64,000 nucleotides of DNA from Erodium maritimum (taxonomy: Eukaryota > Streptophyta > Magnoliopsida > Geraniales > Geraniaceae), in NCBI GenBank assembly GCA_963921825.1, contig OY997592.1:27817730-27881729 (forward strand), read 5' to 3'. The notes under the pieces are model-generated. The model was not told where the DNA came from. It saw only the letters and a program-made list of their open reading frames with translations, and searched no databases. Position 1 is the stretch's first letter, and each line of letters begins with the position of its first letter. Made by a program: the position numbers and the translations under genes. Shown here one piece after another: positions 33,691-45,307 of the stretch.

Positions 33691-34276
33691 CTCCTTCTCC
33701 TTCTCTCTCTAACTCTCTTCTTCTTTTTCTATTTCAAACAACTAACTCATTTTTCTCTTTTTTTTTCTTTTTAACCACATGTGGCCAGCCACCCCCTTGT
33801 CCCCTCTAGTTTCCCCCCAAAACTAACACCACCACAAATTGGACAAGTGTCAAGGTGGGTCCCACACCTTTTGGAAAATATCTACTTGATATTTTCCAAT
33901 CAGATTCGCGAAAAACGGACGTTTCGGGCCCCGAACGGGCACTTTTCCCAAGAAATTACGAAACTTGACGGGCTACAAGGAAACGGCTCAACTAAGACCG
34001 CTGCGACGACGGCTAAGATTTTTGGATCCAAAACGGTCCTCGAATGGACCAAAACGTCGCCCAGTTGACTTTTCCAGCGAAAAGTCAACATTTCCCAAAT
34101 TGATCAGAAAGTTGCCCTGAGTTCCCCGTAACTCATTTTGGTCGATAACGGGGTCAAATTAAGTCCGGTATGACCCTCGGGGTCAATTTAGGTTAAATTA
34201 AGTGTCTGTCTTAAAATTTTTAAATTTTCCTGTTTTTCGCAGGTTTAACTGTCGTTGACCGGAAGTGGTTATTACA
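33691..34276 (-). repeat. Truncated 5' LTR of element C
   Basis: Only the first 590 or so bases of the LTR remain (minus strand, TGTAATAACC at 34276). It joins gag directly, so the LTR end, PBS, leader and most of gag are absent. It is followed by the TAATA duplication at 34277-34281. Confidence 0.85.
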
Positions 34277-34281
34277 TAATA

Positions 34282-34985
34282 TACTTTTATTTATCATTAT
34301 AAAAATTCTTCTACCACTCAAAATAAAACTTTTGAATTTATTCATAATTTTGTGCACTGCACAACTAATTACATACATGAATAGCGATCACACACATTAC
34401 ATATATGTTAAAGCATACATGAATAGCGATCACACACAACTAATTTTGTGCACTGCACTGCACAACTAATTACATACATGAATAGCGATCACACACATTA
34501 TTTGTAATATTAATTTGCTTCACCTAGTTTATGTGAATACGTTGTCAACTACATTTTATTTTGCTATATGACAAATACATAAGTTGATATTACATTCACA
34601 TTTAGCCGGATTAAAGCAATCATTCAGACTATTGCATTTCGTAGGGACTGCATATCTCGCTTCAACTTCACCTTCTAAATCTGCAATCATTATTTTTTTT
34701 CTCTTGAGCATTGGTTCTTATATACTCTATTTCTATATTCATTTGAATAAAAATGCACGAATAAAAAATATGTATATTCTTCTCTACTAAACGTTTTATA
34801 TGAACTAGAAAAAAAATACGAGGGGACAAAGAGAGTTACTTGAAGCTATGATCAAAAGTGAAATTAGAAAAGTGAAGGCGAGTGATCCCTTCTCCATATC
34901 TTCGAGTCTGAAGTTTCTAAAATGTGAATTATATGTTTACCGTTGTGTATTGCTAAGAGTGAACACTCATATCTATATATAACAT
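34282..34985. other. AT-rich sequence with a short internal duplication
   Basis: Bases 34345-34410 and 34440-34505 are a direct duplication containing 'gcacaactaattacatacat' and 'gaatagcgatcacacac'. Bases 34277-34347 recur at 38891-38961 with few changes. There is no coding evidence. Confidence 0.6.
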
Positions 34986-36435
34986 TTTCAATATCGTAAA
35001 TTAAAGAATGAAAATGGAATCCCCATATTTGATAATTATATTAAATTTAATATTGTACCATCTTTAAAGGATTTTTACAAAATGAGGCATAATAAAGTTT
35101 ATTATTTTATGACTTATATAGCAACTAAGTTGATTTTTGGATTTAATTTAGTATCGTTACCTTATATTCTCATGATAGGAGGTTGCAATCGCCGATAATT
35201 GATAAGATATCGACTTTCAAACATTTACATTGTCCGACATTAAACGTATACTAAAATGAAAATTTATTCGATGGAAGTCTAATTATTTTCAGCATTAAAA
35301 ATAAAGTTTGAAATATAGTTCCTGTCTGAAAAATTTATGTAGTTTTATACTCGTCGGAGAGTAAGATTGATCCACTTATAATAGTTGTTTACATGTCTAA
35401 TTCTTTTTTTATATGGAACGGGAAAAATAATTTATCGGATGAGATCCTAAGAACTAGGAGTAAGAGGACAAAAAGAACAGAAGCACACACCAAATTGAAA
35501 CAAACCATTATTCCTGCAATTGCGGGCAGTCTCACTACTGCTTTAGTTGGCGTACCCTCATTCTTCATATGTAGATATGTTTTGTGATGTCTTTTATTCA
35601 TTTGCCCTCTTCAAATGACAATTTCTCGAAAGAAATTTTTACGAGATCCCCACCAACCAAAATTTTGACTTTTGGATCCGGCAAATGAATAATCATATTG
35701 AGTCCTCCTTTTTCCGGACAACACATACAAAGAGACCCGTATAATCAATCTCCGTCAATCCTTCTATTCGAAACTAAACGATTCATTTCACAACGAAGAG
35801 AATGTACATAGTTCTTTATTGTGTGGAACCCTCTTTCTTTGGGGACTTATTATGCTTTTACATATTACGGATTAACCCAATTATGGAGAGCCTTTATCCT
35901 TTTGCATTCCAAAATCGAGAGAGGACTTGTAATGAGTCATTGCATTCAATAAATATATAGTTCTCGCTCTTAACATCGAAGCCTTTTGGTTTTTGTTGAT
36001 GAGTCGAGATAATTTACGAAAAATATATTGATTGGTTAGGCGAACATCTCTGTCCCTATTGTTAATTGTTAAAATTAGTTGTGTCTAATAATGTTCAAAT
36101 TTTCTTAACATTGCCATGTGGAATACCACTTTTGGCAATTCGTAATTATTAGACTTAGCATTCGAGATATATATAGTGGTTTAATTTGATTTTCTTAAAT
36201 ATCAAAAAAGATATTGTATTTTTTATGATAATTTGGTGTACTCATGTCACATTCAAACCTTCCATAACCTAGACCGTTTTAAATATTTAAGAAGGATGTG
36301 GCAAGTATAAGAAGTTAAAACAGTTTCTTTCATCCGTGGATTAATTTAATTAACAAAAATATATTTTTACACAGTATTACAAATACTCTTTGCTTATTAT
36401 TTTTTTACTAAAAGGTGCAATTTAATTTATTCGAA
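34986..36435. repeat. 1.45-kb tandem duplication, copy 1
   Basis: Starts 'tttcaatatcgtaaattaaa' and repeats at an offset of 1450 bases. It carries a 64-codon plus frame (35393-35587) that is not preserved in copy 2, so it is not supported as a gene. The sequence is AT-rich and of unknown origin. Confidence 0.88.
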
Positions 36436-37834
36436 TTTCAATATCGTAAATTAAAGAATGAAAAATGGAATCCACATATTTGAAAATTATATTAAATTGA
36501 ATATTGTACCAACTTTAAAGGATTTTTACACAATGAGACATAATAAATTTTATTATTTTATGACTTATTTCGCAACTAAGTTGATTTTTGGATTTTATTT
36601 AGTATCGTTACCTTCTCCTGATAGGAGGTTGTAGTAGCCGATAATTGACAGGATATCGATTTTCAAACATTTACATTGTCCGACATTAAACGAATACTAA
36701 AATGAAAATTTATTCGATGGAAGTCTAATTATTTTCAGCATTAAAAATAAAGTTTGAAATATAGTTCTTGTCTGAAAAATTTATGTAGTTTTATACTCCT
36801 CCGAGAGTAAGATTGATCCACTTATAATAGTTGTTTACATGTCTAATTCTTTTTAATTTGGAACGGGAAAAATAATTTATTGGATGAGATCCTAAGAACT
36901 AGGAGTAAGAGGACAAAAAGAAAAGAAGCACACACCAAATTGAAACAAACCATTATTCCTGCAATTGCGGCCAGTCTCACAACTGCTTTAGTTGGCGTAC
37001 CTTAATTCTTCATATGTAGATATGTTATGTGATGTCTTTTATTCATTTTCCCTCTTCAAATGCCAATTTCTCGAAAGAAATTTTTACGAGATCGCCAGCG
37101 ACCAAAATTTTGACTTTTGGATCCGGCAAATGAATAATCATATTGAGTCCTCCTTTTTCCGGACAACACATATAAAGAAACCCGTATAATCAATCTCCCT
37201 CAATTCTTCTATTCGAAACTACACGATTCATTTTACAACGAAGAGAATGTACATAGGTCTTTATTGTGTGGAACCCTCTTTCTTAGGGGACTTATTATGC
37301 TTTTACCTATAATGGATTAACTCAATTATGGAGAGCCTTTATCCTTTTGCATTCCAAAATTGAGAGAGGACTTGTAACGAGTCATTGCAGTCAATAAATA
37401 TATAGTTCTCGCTCTTAACATCGAAGCCTTTTGGCTTTTGTTGATGAGTCAAGATAATTTACGAAAAATATATTGATTGGTTGGACTTATTTTTTTTTCT
37501 TAACATTGCCATGTGGAATACCACTTTTAGCAATTCGTAATTATTAGACTTAGCATCCGAGATATATATAGTGGTTTAATTTGACTTTCTTAAATATCAA
37601 AAAAGATATTGTATTTTTTGTTATAATTTGGTGTACTCATGTCACATTCAAACCTTCCATAACCTCGACCTTTCTAAATATTTAAGAAGGATGTGACAAG
37701 TATAAGAAGTTAAAACAGTTTCTATCATCAGTGGATTAATTTAATTAACAAAACTATATTTTTACACAGTATTGCAAATACTCTTTGCTTATTATTTTTT
37801 ACTAAAAGGTGCAATTTCATTTATTGGAATTTCA
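36436..37834. repeat. 1.45-kb tandem duplication, copy 2
   Basis: It aligns with copy 1 along its whole length. One loss of some 50 bases lies near 37487 ('ggttggacttattt' against the longer stretch at 36036-36105), and substitutions are scattered. It ends 'ttattggaatttca', the same phrase that ends copy 1. Confidence 0.88.
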
Positions 37835-38660
37835 AAGATAATAGTAGTACATCAGGGAAACCCCTGACCGTGGTAGAAGACTTATGTTATGGTATCGAGC
37901 CTTTAAGATCTGTCTACGCATAACTTTGTAATAAATGAAACGACACACGGGGTTTGTTGGGGAGCCATAAAGGCGAACAGAAATTAAATAACAATGAAGT
38001 CGGTGTCTGCTGCTGAAGGTATTGTCCAGCTGCTGCATATTTTGTAAAATGCGGCCGAACCTGGTAACACTTGCTTCCAAGGGAGGAGAGCGACAATGGT
38101 AGATGTCATTCAGCGATCCATCCCGATAAAAGTCCCTGAATCCCTGGGTGGAAGTCCTGAATCTTCGCTCAACAGTTATGAGCCTTGCAAAAAAAAAAAG
38201 ACAAAACAGGTAAAGTAAAACTAATCCAGGGGATCATCCTGGCGTAGAACCGGGATTGAGATCGAGAAGAAGGCCATTGTGGAGGCTAAGGAGGTGGATA
38301 CACCGATGGCGGCTTCAATTGTGGTTGTAGGGGCGGTGGGGGCTGCTCAGCAGAGGGGGTCCGGATTGGCAGCGGTGGTATTCGAGGGGATGCTGTGGGG
38401 AGAAGTGGGGGTGGGCGATTCATGGGAACCGCAGGCAGCAGAGGTGGTGGTGATAGTGGGGATACTGTGGAGAAAATTGGGGATGGGCGATTCATGGGAA
38501 CCGCAGGCGGCGGAGTAGAGGACGAAGAGATGGAATGCCTTAAAGACAGAGTTGGAACACCGATCTGATATCGGGAAAGTTGAAGTCTTCGCAGAGGAGA
38601 AGCCTCCATTGGTTTTAGCGGCTGTGAAACCCTAGCAGAGCTTTTAGAAACCTAATATTT
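37835..38660 (-). pseudogene. Possible captured or decayed gene fragment, proline-rich N-terminus
   Basis: The base composition changes sharply from the AT-rich surroundings to GC-balanced. On the minus strand 'gctagggttt' (a common plant 5'-UTR phrase) precedes an ATG at 38609. That opens a 107-codon proline-rich frame to 38286, built on two 'AVPMNRP.P' repeats. A pyrimidine tract and AG near 38185 could be an acceptor, followed by open frames at 38080-37832 and 38096-37914. I do not recognise the product. It may be a gene scrap carried by a transposon. Confidence 0.4.
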
Positions 38661-38962
38661 GAGAATTTAGTTAATACTCTTTCCTTATGGAATGTCAATC
38701 TTTTGGATTTAATTTAGATTTTATTATATATCAATTGTTTTCATATATGTTTCTTTCTTTGCCGTTTCAATTTCCAATCAATGGGATATTTGTATTAGTT
38801 CAAATAATAAATGTATGTGGTTTATTTCAATGTATGGATGAAACGAGTAAATGCTTGGAACAATATATTTGGGAAATGTTTTATAGGAGATAATATACTT
38901 TCATTTATCATTACAAAAATCCTTCCACCACTCAAAATAAAACATTTGAATTTATTCATAAA
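38661..38962. other. AT-rich spacer ending in a repeat of 34277-34347
   Basis: 38891-38961 repeats 34277-34347 ('taatatactttcatttatca'). The 68-codon plus frame at 38687-38893 shows no motif. Confidence 0.5.
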
Positions 38963-38973
38963 CTAGTGGGATG

Positions 38974-38992
38974 CACCGCGCGATGCGCGGTG
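38974..38992 (-). other. Helitron 3' terminal hairpin
   Basis: The palindrome CACCGCGCGATGCGCGGTG lies 8-10 bases from CTAG. Helitrons end in a short GC hairpin followed by CTRR, inserted before T (family knowledge). Confidence 0.7.
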
Positions 38993-38999
38993 TAGTAGT

Positions 39000-39902
39000 T
39001 AAGAGTTGTGTAAATCCGCTACAAACAAAAAAAAGATCAACATTGTATAGTAAGTGTTGGCATTCAAGAACAACACCAACTTCAATAAACTACTTAAAAC
39101 CATTTCCAAATGCACTTCATGTATAAGACCAACAAATTTGAACCTGCACATTTATAAGATTGCACCCCAACTGGTTTATACAATATCTCACAAAAGCAAG
39201 ACTTGCTTCTCAAGTAACGTAAGACACAAAACACACCATTCAAAGATCATTGCAGTAGCAAGACCCAAGAACCAAACCAAGACCTTAGGGACAAAAGACT
39301 TGAAGATCAGGAGATCAATACCAACAAAACAACTAATCATATAGTAGATCAATTCCAAAGTTTGGCATAACTACGGTATACCAAATGACTAAACTACATG
39401 GGTAAAACAGTGCATCCTAACATATCCTAAACTAGTGCCAAACATGATAAGACGAAAAAATGTATAGGGTTAACTAATTTGTAAGAATGCAATTATCTGC
39501 ATAAGGGAAATAGTAGAGAAACAATTTTTTTTTTATTCTAATAAACAATAATAATGCAAAGAATATGAGTTTTTACTTACCCTTTCAAATTAGTACTAAA
39601 CAGAACTTTTATGACTAATTAACCTAAAGAGTTGGTAGAATCTGTGTAGTTCATTAACAAAGGTAGCAAATTGTGTATGAAAGCCTAAACTTCAAGCACA
39701 ATAACAATGAATCTAAAAAAAATAGCTTTGTCTAAACAAGAAAGGATTAAAAGCATAAACCAAGATTTGCAAGCAATATAACATGCAATATTACCAAAAG
39801 ATAGTTCTCATGAACTATCAAAAGCAACATATATAGTTAATAGCAAGTTTTAAGTAGGTAGATAGTAGAAACAAAAAAAAAATTGTTTAAAAAGATGAAT
39901 GG
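39000..39902. other. AT-rich interior between Helitron end and solo LTR F
   Basis: Low-complexity, A-rich plus strand. The 96-codon frame at 39054-39344 has no recognisable motif. 'gaaatagtagaga' at 39509 resembles an inverted Helitron 5' end but lacks the expected flanking T. Confidence 0.4.
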
Positions 39903-41759
39903 TGTAATAACCACTCCCGGTCAACGCCAGTCAAACCTGCGAAAAACAGGAAAATTTAAAAATTTTAAGAATGACAGTTAAGTGAACCTAAAATGACCCC
40001 GAGTGTCATACCGGACTTAAGTTGACCCCGTTATTGACCAAAGTGAGTTCCGGGGGACTCAGGGCAACTTTCTGATCAATTTGGGAAATGTTGACTTTTC
40101 GCTGGAAAAGTCAACCGAGCGACGTTTTGGTCCATTCGAGGACCGTTTGGGATCCAAAAAGCTTAGCCGTCGTCGCAGCGGTCTTAGTTGATCCGTTTCC
40201 TTGTAGCCCGCCAAGTTTCGTAATTTCTTGGGAAAAGTGCCCGTTCGGGGACCGAAACGTCCGATTTTCGCGAATCTGATTGGAAAATATCAAGTAGATA
40301 TTTTCCAAAAGGTGTGGGACCCACCTTGACACTTGTCCACTTTGTGGTGGTGTTAGTTTTGGGGGGGAAATAAGTGGTGTGGGGCTAGGTGTGGCCGGCC
40401 ACTATATCAAAAAAAAAGAAAAGGAAATACAAAAAAAATGAGTTAGTTGTTTTAGAAAAGAAAAGAGAGTTAGAGAGAGAAGGAGAAGAAGAAGAAGAAG
40501 AGAGAAGAGAGGGAAAGCTAGGGTTTGGAGGAGATCTCACCTTTGGATCGTCTCAAGACAAGGAGCAACCTCGTTCCCCTCGTTCTCCTTTTGAGTAAGC
40601 ACCGAACCGATTCCCGTTTTGTTGATTTTTAATTGTTAGGGTTTGTGTAAAACTATTAGTTTGAGGTGGTTTTGATGTTGGGGTAATTGTTGGAGACGTT
40701 TTAGAGGTGTTGGAGGTTTGATTGGGCGTTTTCCGGCGACCGGGGGCTCGGGAGAAGCCCCCGGCCACCATGGGGGGTGGCTGGCCACCATAGGAGGTTG
40801 CTGGCCAGAGCTAGGGCCGGCCACCACCATGGTGGCCGAGCATCATGTGAGCCCTAGGGCCCACGGCCAAGTGGGTCGGGTGGGGCCCACATGCTCGGGT
40901 GCTCGGGTTTTATTGTTCGGGTGGTTTAAAACGTTCCCCGGACCTTTTATCCTTAACCGAATCGAAAATTGGAATTAAATTGGAGAAGTTGTATTTTATT
41001 GGGTTTAGAAACTTTAAACGTCATTAAATTGACTAGGAAGTTGGAATTCGATTCCGTCAAGTACATTGGGTTCCTTGAACTATTCTAAGACCGTAGAAAC
41101 GAAAACAGGGGCTTTTGGAGCCCCGAAAGGCAATTTACAAAACCCGGGCAGATTCTCCATGTCGGGCGAATCGGGCCTTGACGGGTCCCTTATCGACAAT
41201 GTCGAGTAATTGGGAAGTTTGGGAGTGATCGACATTGTCGGGGTTAAGTTTGGGCATCGAGTTTAATGATTTTTCAGTTTGTTCCTGCGGGTTGTTAAGT
41301 GCCTTGAATTTGTGTTCTTTTAGATCGTGCCACGGACCGAGGCAAGGGAAAGCTGGGTGAGTGACTGAGATCATCACCGGAGCTCGTCGTTTGGCTTTTG
41401 GGAGAACACGCACGAGGTAGGGAAAAGTAGCCGGATCTCGGCCCCGACTAGGGAAAGTTAAATGTAGAATTGCATGTGACACCGGGGTGTCGTGGGTTGA
41501 GTAGGTTATCGAACATTAGAAATGCATGATACGGGAACGTAGCGAATATTGGAAATGCATGTGACACTTAGTAGTGTCGTAGGAGCAGAGAACTTAGCGA
41601 TGTTAGAATTACTGGAGGCATATGACCATGCCCGGAGGTTGATTGTGAACTTATCGATATTAGGAGTACTGGAGGCATATGATCATGCCCGGAGGTTGAT
41701 TGAGAAACTGTTGATATTAGGACTGTTGGAGGCTTTGGTTAAGCCGGAGGTTGTTTGTT

Positions 41760-42540
41760 TATTGGTGTCTTGGGTGGCCTTGAGAGCCCGTGTTTGACTG
41801 TTGAGTCTTGGGTGGCCATGAGAGCCCGTGTTATTATTTGTCTTGGGTGGCCTTGAGAGCCCGTGTTTGACTGTTGAGTCTTGGGTGGACATGAGAGCCC
41901 GTGTTATTATTTTTCTTGGGTGGCCATGAGAGCCCGTGTTATTATTTGTGTTTGGGTGGCCATAAGAGCCCGTGTACTAAGGTTGGTGTCTTTGGTTGGC
42001 TTGACCGAGTTAGAGTCTCGGGGGAGGTTGCAAGCATTCTTTTGCTGGCCTACGAGTTAGAGTCTCGGTAAGTTGCGAGCGTGTATTATTGTTGAGTTTT
42101 GGGAGGCCATGAGTGCCTGTGGGGTCGTCGAACCCGTGTCTTTACCTTTGGTGTTTTGGGTGGCCATGTGTGCCCGTGGGGTTGTGAACCCGTGTCTTTA
42201 CTGTGGGTAGTTTGAGTGGCCGTGAGTGCCCGTGGGGTTGTTGAGCCCGTGAGTTAATGTTGGTGTGTCTTGGGTGGCCATGAGAGCCCGTGTTTGACTG
42301 TTGAGTCTTGGGTGGCCATGAGGGCCCGTGTTTGACTGTTGGTGTCTGGGGAGGCCGTGTGTGCCCGTGGGGTTGTTGAACCTGTGTCCTTACTATTGGT
42401 GTGTCTTGGGAGGCCGTGAGTGCCTGTGGGGTTGTTGAACCCGTGTCTTTATCGTTGGTGTGTCTTGGGAGGCCGTGAGTGCCCGTGGGGCTGTTGAGTC
42501 CGTGTTTTGTGGTTGGTGTCTTGGGTGGCCATAAGTGCCT
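41760..42540. repeat. Degenerate 'ggccatgagagcccgtg' minisatellite in LTR F
   Basis: More than a dozen units of 45-60 bases based on 'cttgggtggccatgagagcc', alternating with units containing 'gtggggttgttgaacccgtg'. It is the opposite-strand equivalent of arrays in the minus LTRs. Confidence 0.82.
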
Positions 42541-42609
42541 GTGGAGTGCTGAACCTGTGTTGTTGCTGTTTGTGGAACTTGCTTGTGATTGTGATTGTGG
42601 TTACCTGAG

Positions 42610-42905
42610 TGAGAGAAGTTGTAAGACAGGTCGACTGCCTGGACCGACTTTGTGTTGGAAAGAGCGAGGGACAGAGAAGTTGTAAGACAGGTCGACTGCC
42701 TGGACCGACTTTGTGTTGGAAAGAGCGAGGGACAGAGAAGTTGTAAGACAGGTCGACTGCCTGGACCAACTTTGTGTTGGAAAGAGCGAAGGACAGAGAG
42801 GTTACGGAGACAGGTCGACCGCCTGGACCGACTGGGATCGGAAAGGGCGAGATACATAGATGGTTACTGACAGGTCGACCGCCTGGCCCGACTGGGATCG
42901 GAAAG
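42610..42905. repeat. 61-bp minisatellite in LTR F
   Basis: Five units of about 61 bases containing 'acaggtcgactgcctggacc' and 'tgttggaaagagcgaggga'. The first three are almost identical, so the expansion is recent. Confidence 0.88.
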
Positions 42906-43518
42906 GGCGAGAGAAACAGAATTGGTTACTGAGCAGCTGGTTTGCGATCCTTTGTGATCTTGTTTGGTGTGCGATCCTTTGTGATCTTTGGTGTTATGTA
43001 TTTATCTGTCATGTCTTTGGAGGAGGTCGTCAATGGTTGCGTCGGGTCTACTTTATGTGCCAGAGTGTTGAGTTGGTCAAGGAGGGTAACAATGGGTGTA
43101 TGTTCAGTCAGAGTACTTGGGTTGGGGACAGTGTCCCCCGGTGTTGTCTTTATTATTGGTGTTACCGGCTTTGTCTGCTAATTATGCCGTAGTCAGTCTG
43201 TTATCCGTGGTGGTGAGCGAACGCTCACCCCTAGCTGCTTTTCCTACAGGTACTGGTCACAGGACGGACTAGGAGAGCTCTCGAAGCTTGTGGAGCTAGG
43301 AGCGGAGTCCGGGTTGTTTTTGAGTCTAGTGACGGATACCTACTTTTGTCCACCTGTTGGGACGTGTTTTAAATTGTAAATATTATTTTGTTGAACAAAT
43401 GGTGTTTTTAAAGGTATTTAATGAAGATAGGTTTCAAGTATTGTATCTTTTTAAATGTTCGCGTCCCGAGTTCGGTTCGCTGAAATTGGGGCGTGACACA
43501 TGGCCATCAACAGCACGG

Positions 43519-44040
43519 TCATGCACCAGCTTCAGCACCAGGAGTCCCGATGTTTCCAGTTTCAGGTTGTCCAAAGCGAGAGGCAGCATCATTCTCCACA
43601 TCAACATAGTGATATCCAATGAGGGAGAAGATTTCGGAGACAAACCTTTCAGAACTCGGGATCGATAACCTATGGAGTAGTTGCAGGACCTCAGCCTCTG
43701 GTTCGTGGTCATCAAGGTAGAGCATGACACGGTCCACAACGATAGGGTCTTCAAAACAAAGTATCTCAGCGACCTTCTCCTCCACAACAGGCCGGACCTT
43801 TTCTCCCAAATGGTGCTGAAAACATTGTAGATGAGTAAGCATTAAAAGGTGTTCAAACTCAAATCTAGAGTTGAAAGGAAATTACTGAGTCGTACACCGC
43901 CCAGTTGATGAATCGGGGCGTCAATAATGTGTATGACTGCTCGGGAATGGGAGTCCAATTAAAGGGATGGCTGGGATCGGGGCTGTTCTTGTGGCCATGG
44001 AGGCCAATCGCTTGTATCAGGGCCAGATGCCGAGGAATCA
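43519..44040 (-). pseudogene. Captured gene fragment with a PWI domain (RBM25-like), one intron
   Basis: Exon 43886 to about 44040 reads '...NWTPIPEQSYTLLTPRF' and then INWAVYDS. A 70-base intron (43885-43816) has GT at its start and TTTTCAG at its end. The next exon, 43815-43519, continues in phase with HHLGEKVRPVVEEKVAEIL and 'LQLLHRL'. The pattern INW..YD.H.L.E..RP...K..E.L, followed by VVD and a second helix pair, is that of the PWI domain of RBM25-type splicing factors (inference from pattern). PWI domains bind nucleic acid in splicing complexes. No RRM or RE-rich part is present, so it is a fragment. An intron in a transposon-borne piece implies DNA-level capture. Confidence 0.6.
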
Positions 44041-44639
44041 GAGATCAGTGTGGGTGCATGGCCGTTTTCCAGGGTCGTAGGTAGTTCTGCGATTGCTAGG
44101 GTTTCACGGGCGGTTATCGTGGCCTCTGGTTCATGCTTGGCCGAGCCACGATTGCTTCGTCGGACTGTACGCAGAGCATGGCGACTTGCATGGCGCCTTC
44201 TTCGTCGGTGAAAGCAGCCATTGCCTTGCTGGTGGACCATGTCTGAAATTATCGTTGTCTATAATTGAAGTCTGACTCCATGGGGCTATATAAAGGAGGA
44301 CGAGGAAGCGATAGGGTAAGTAAACTGAATCGTTTCTGACGCGACGGTTCTGGGAAATTGATATGCCAATCAAGTCTAGCGTTGCACGCGTGGGTATGAC
44401 CGTTTGGAACCGATGTTGATTGTAATCATTACACTGCTAAACAGGCTGTAGAAGTAATAAAGAGCTAAAGCCCAGCCAAACTCAAGCTAACACATATGGT
44501 TTTTTGTTTTTTTTTGTTTTCAGAGGAAAACACAAAGTAAACGATAATCTTTTTGGTTGGTGGGAAAAAATCGCGCAATCGATTATATGGATACTATTGG
44601 TGTGTATTTAGAAAAAAATTGTTGTTAAATTTGTTTCTT
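44041..44639 (-). other. Non-LTR sequence upstream of the PWI scrap
   Basis: A 94-codon minus frame at 43959-44240 overlaps the PWI exon in another frame. 'gctagggtttcacg' near 44092 is on the plus strand. Sequence beyond 44380 is AT-rich. Nothing can be named. Confidence 0.35.
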
Positions 44640-45307
44640 TATTGTTGGGTAACGTAAATCGGTGACATGTTCGCAAAAATTTCGTGGAAAACAACGTTCT
44701 TCACCATTGTTGGATTAGGGTACTCATCTGCATTAACGATAACCAAGCCCTTCTCGGAAAATACTTGGGAAACAACAACATATAACTAACCATGTGTGAA
44801 AACATGTTTGAAGAAAATCGTTTTAGAAATGTCAAGAAGGTTGTGAATATAGTAAAGATATTGTGTAGGACGATGAGCTGACCTATTTTGGTAAGTATAC
44901 ACTAACATTTTTCAGAGACTGCCCCCGGCTCTTGTTTATCGTTATTGTGAAGCAAGGTATTACGGAAATTGTTGTCGATTGAGCTTGAAAGGCCATTTTC
45001 CATCAGTCGGTATCAAGATGATTCGCGGAATTGTCACTTCTTTACCTGCTTGGCTCACAGAAAAAATAGTTCCACGAATAGACCAAACTCCCAATTCGGT
45101 AATGACCAATCTCGTCCCATTACATAATCCTTCAACTTGGTTGAGGTTCCTCATAAGCATTACGGGAGACCCTATTTTTAGATGTAGTTCATGGCATGGA
45201 ACACCTTGGAAAGACAAGTTGTTCAAGAACTCAGTAGGGTACAATGTGTCCTCTTCATTCGTCCTTACACTACCTTTGCAAACTGAATCTGAGTTGTAGT
45301 ACGTCCT
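44640..45307 (-). pseudogene. Helitron helicase (PIF1-like) C-terminus, decayed
   Basis: The open stretch 45307-44960 reads YYNSDSVCKGS, LYPTEFLNNLSFQGVP, LKIGSPVMLMRNLNQ and GLCNGTRLVITELG, the conserved SF1B/PIF1 part of Helitron RepHel proteins. Downstream, after frameshifts, 'VFTHG.LYVVVSQV' and 'NVVFHEIFANM' equivalents are visible at 44800-44650 (helicase motif VI region). Full RepHel proteins exceed 1,300 residues, so only the tail remains. The upstream part is cut by the LTR of D at 45312. It would unwind DNA for rolling-circle transposition. Confidence 0.85.

Larger units (their letters stand above)
27913..34276 (-). mobile_element. Ty3/gypsy chromovirus element C, rearranged, with intact target duplication
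   Basis: TG...CA ends and the perfect 5-bp duplication TAATA (27908-27912 and 34277-34281) mark one insertion of 6364 bp. Order on the minus strand: short 5' LTR part 34276 to about 33690, gag knuckle tail, protease, RT, integrase, chromodomain, polypurine tract, 3' LTR. PBS, leader, most of gag, and the RT end plus RNase H are missing from their normal places. A 251-bp RNase H piece instead lies inside the 3' LTR. Confidence 0.88.
39903..43498 (+). mobile_element. Solo LTR F
   Basis: A complete 3596-bp LTR from TGTAATAACC (39903) to GGGGCGTGACA (43498), with no internal region. The flanks are AATGG (39898-39902) and CATGG (43499-43503), a 5-bp duplication with one change. It is the longest LTR here because of its minisatellites (41760-42540 and 42610-42905). 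The quasi-palindrome is at 43212-43229. Confidence 0.92.

Noticed and set aside
35393..35587. 64-codon frame in the tandem duplication, possible small membrane protein
   Set aside because: It is not conserved in copy 2 (stop and indels), the antisense frame is equally long, and no motif is recognised.
39509..39520. 'tagtagaga' as an inverted Helitron 5' end (TCTCTACTA)
   Set aside because: The next base is A, while insertion between A and T requires T on this strand.
40389..40598. Lys/Glu-rich frame suggesting a coiled coil
   Set aside because: A translation of the LTR purine tract ('gagaagaagaag'), present as such in every LTR.
44110..44225. Minus-strand peptide with LCVQSDEAIVARPSM, reminiscent of a receptor-kinase C-terminus
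   Set aside because: Only about 25 residues, stop soon after, and no other kinase motif nearby. Similarity may be chance.
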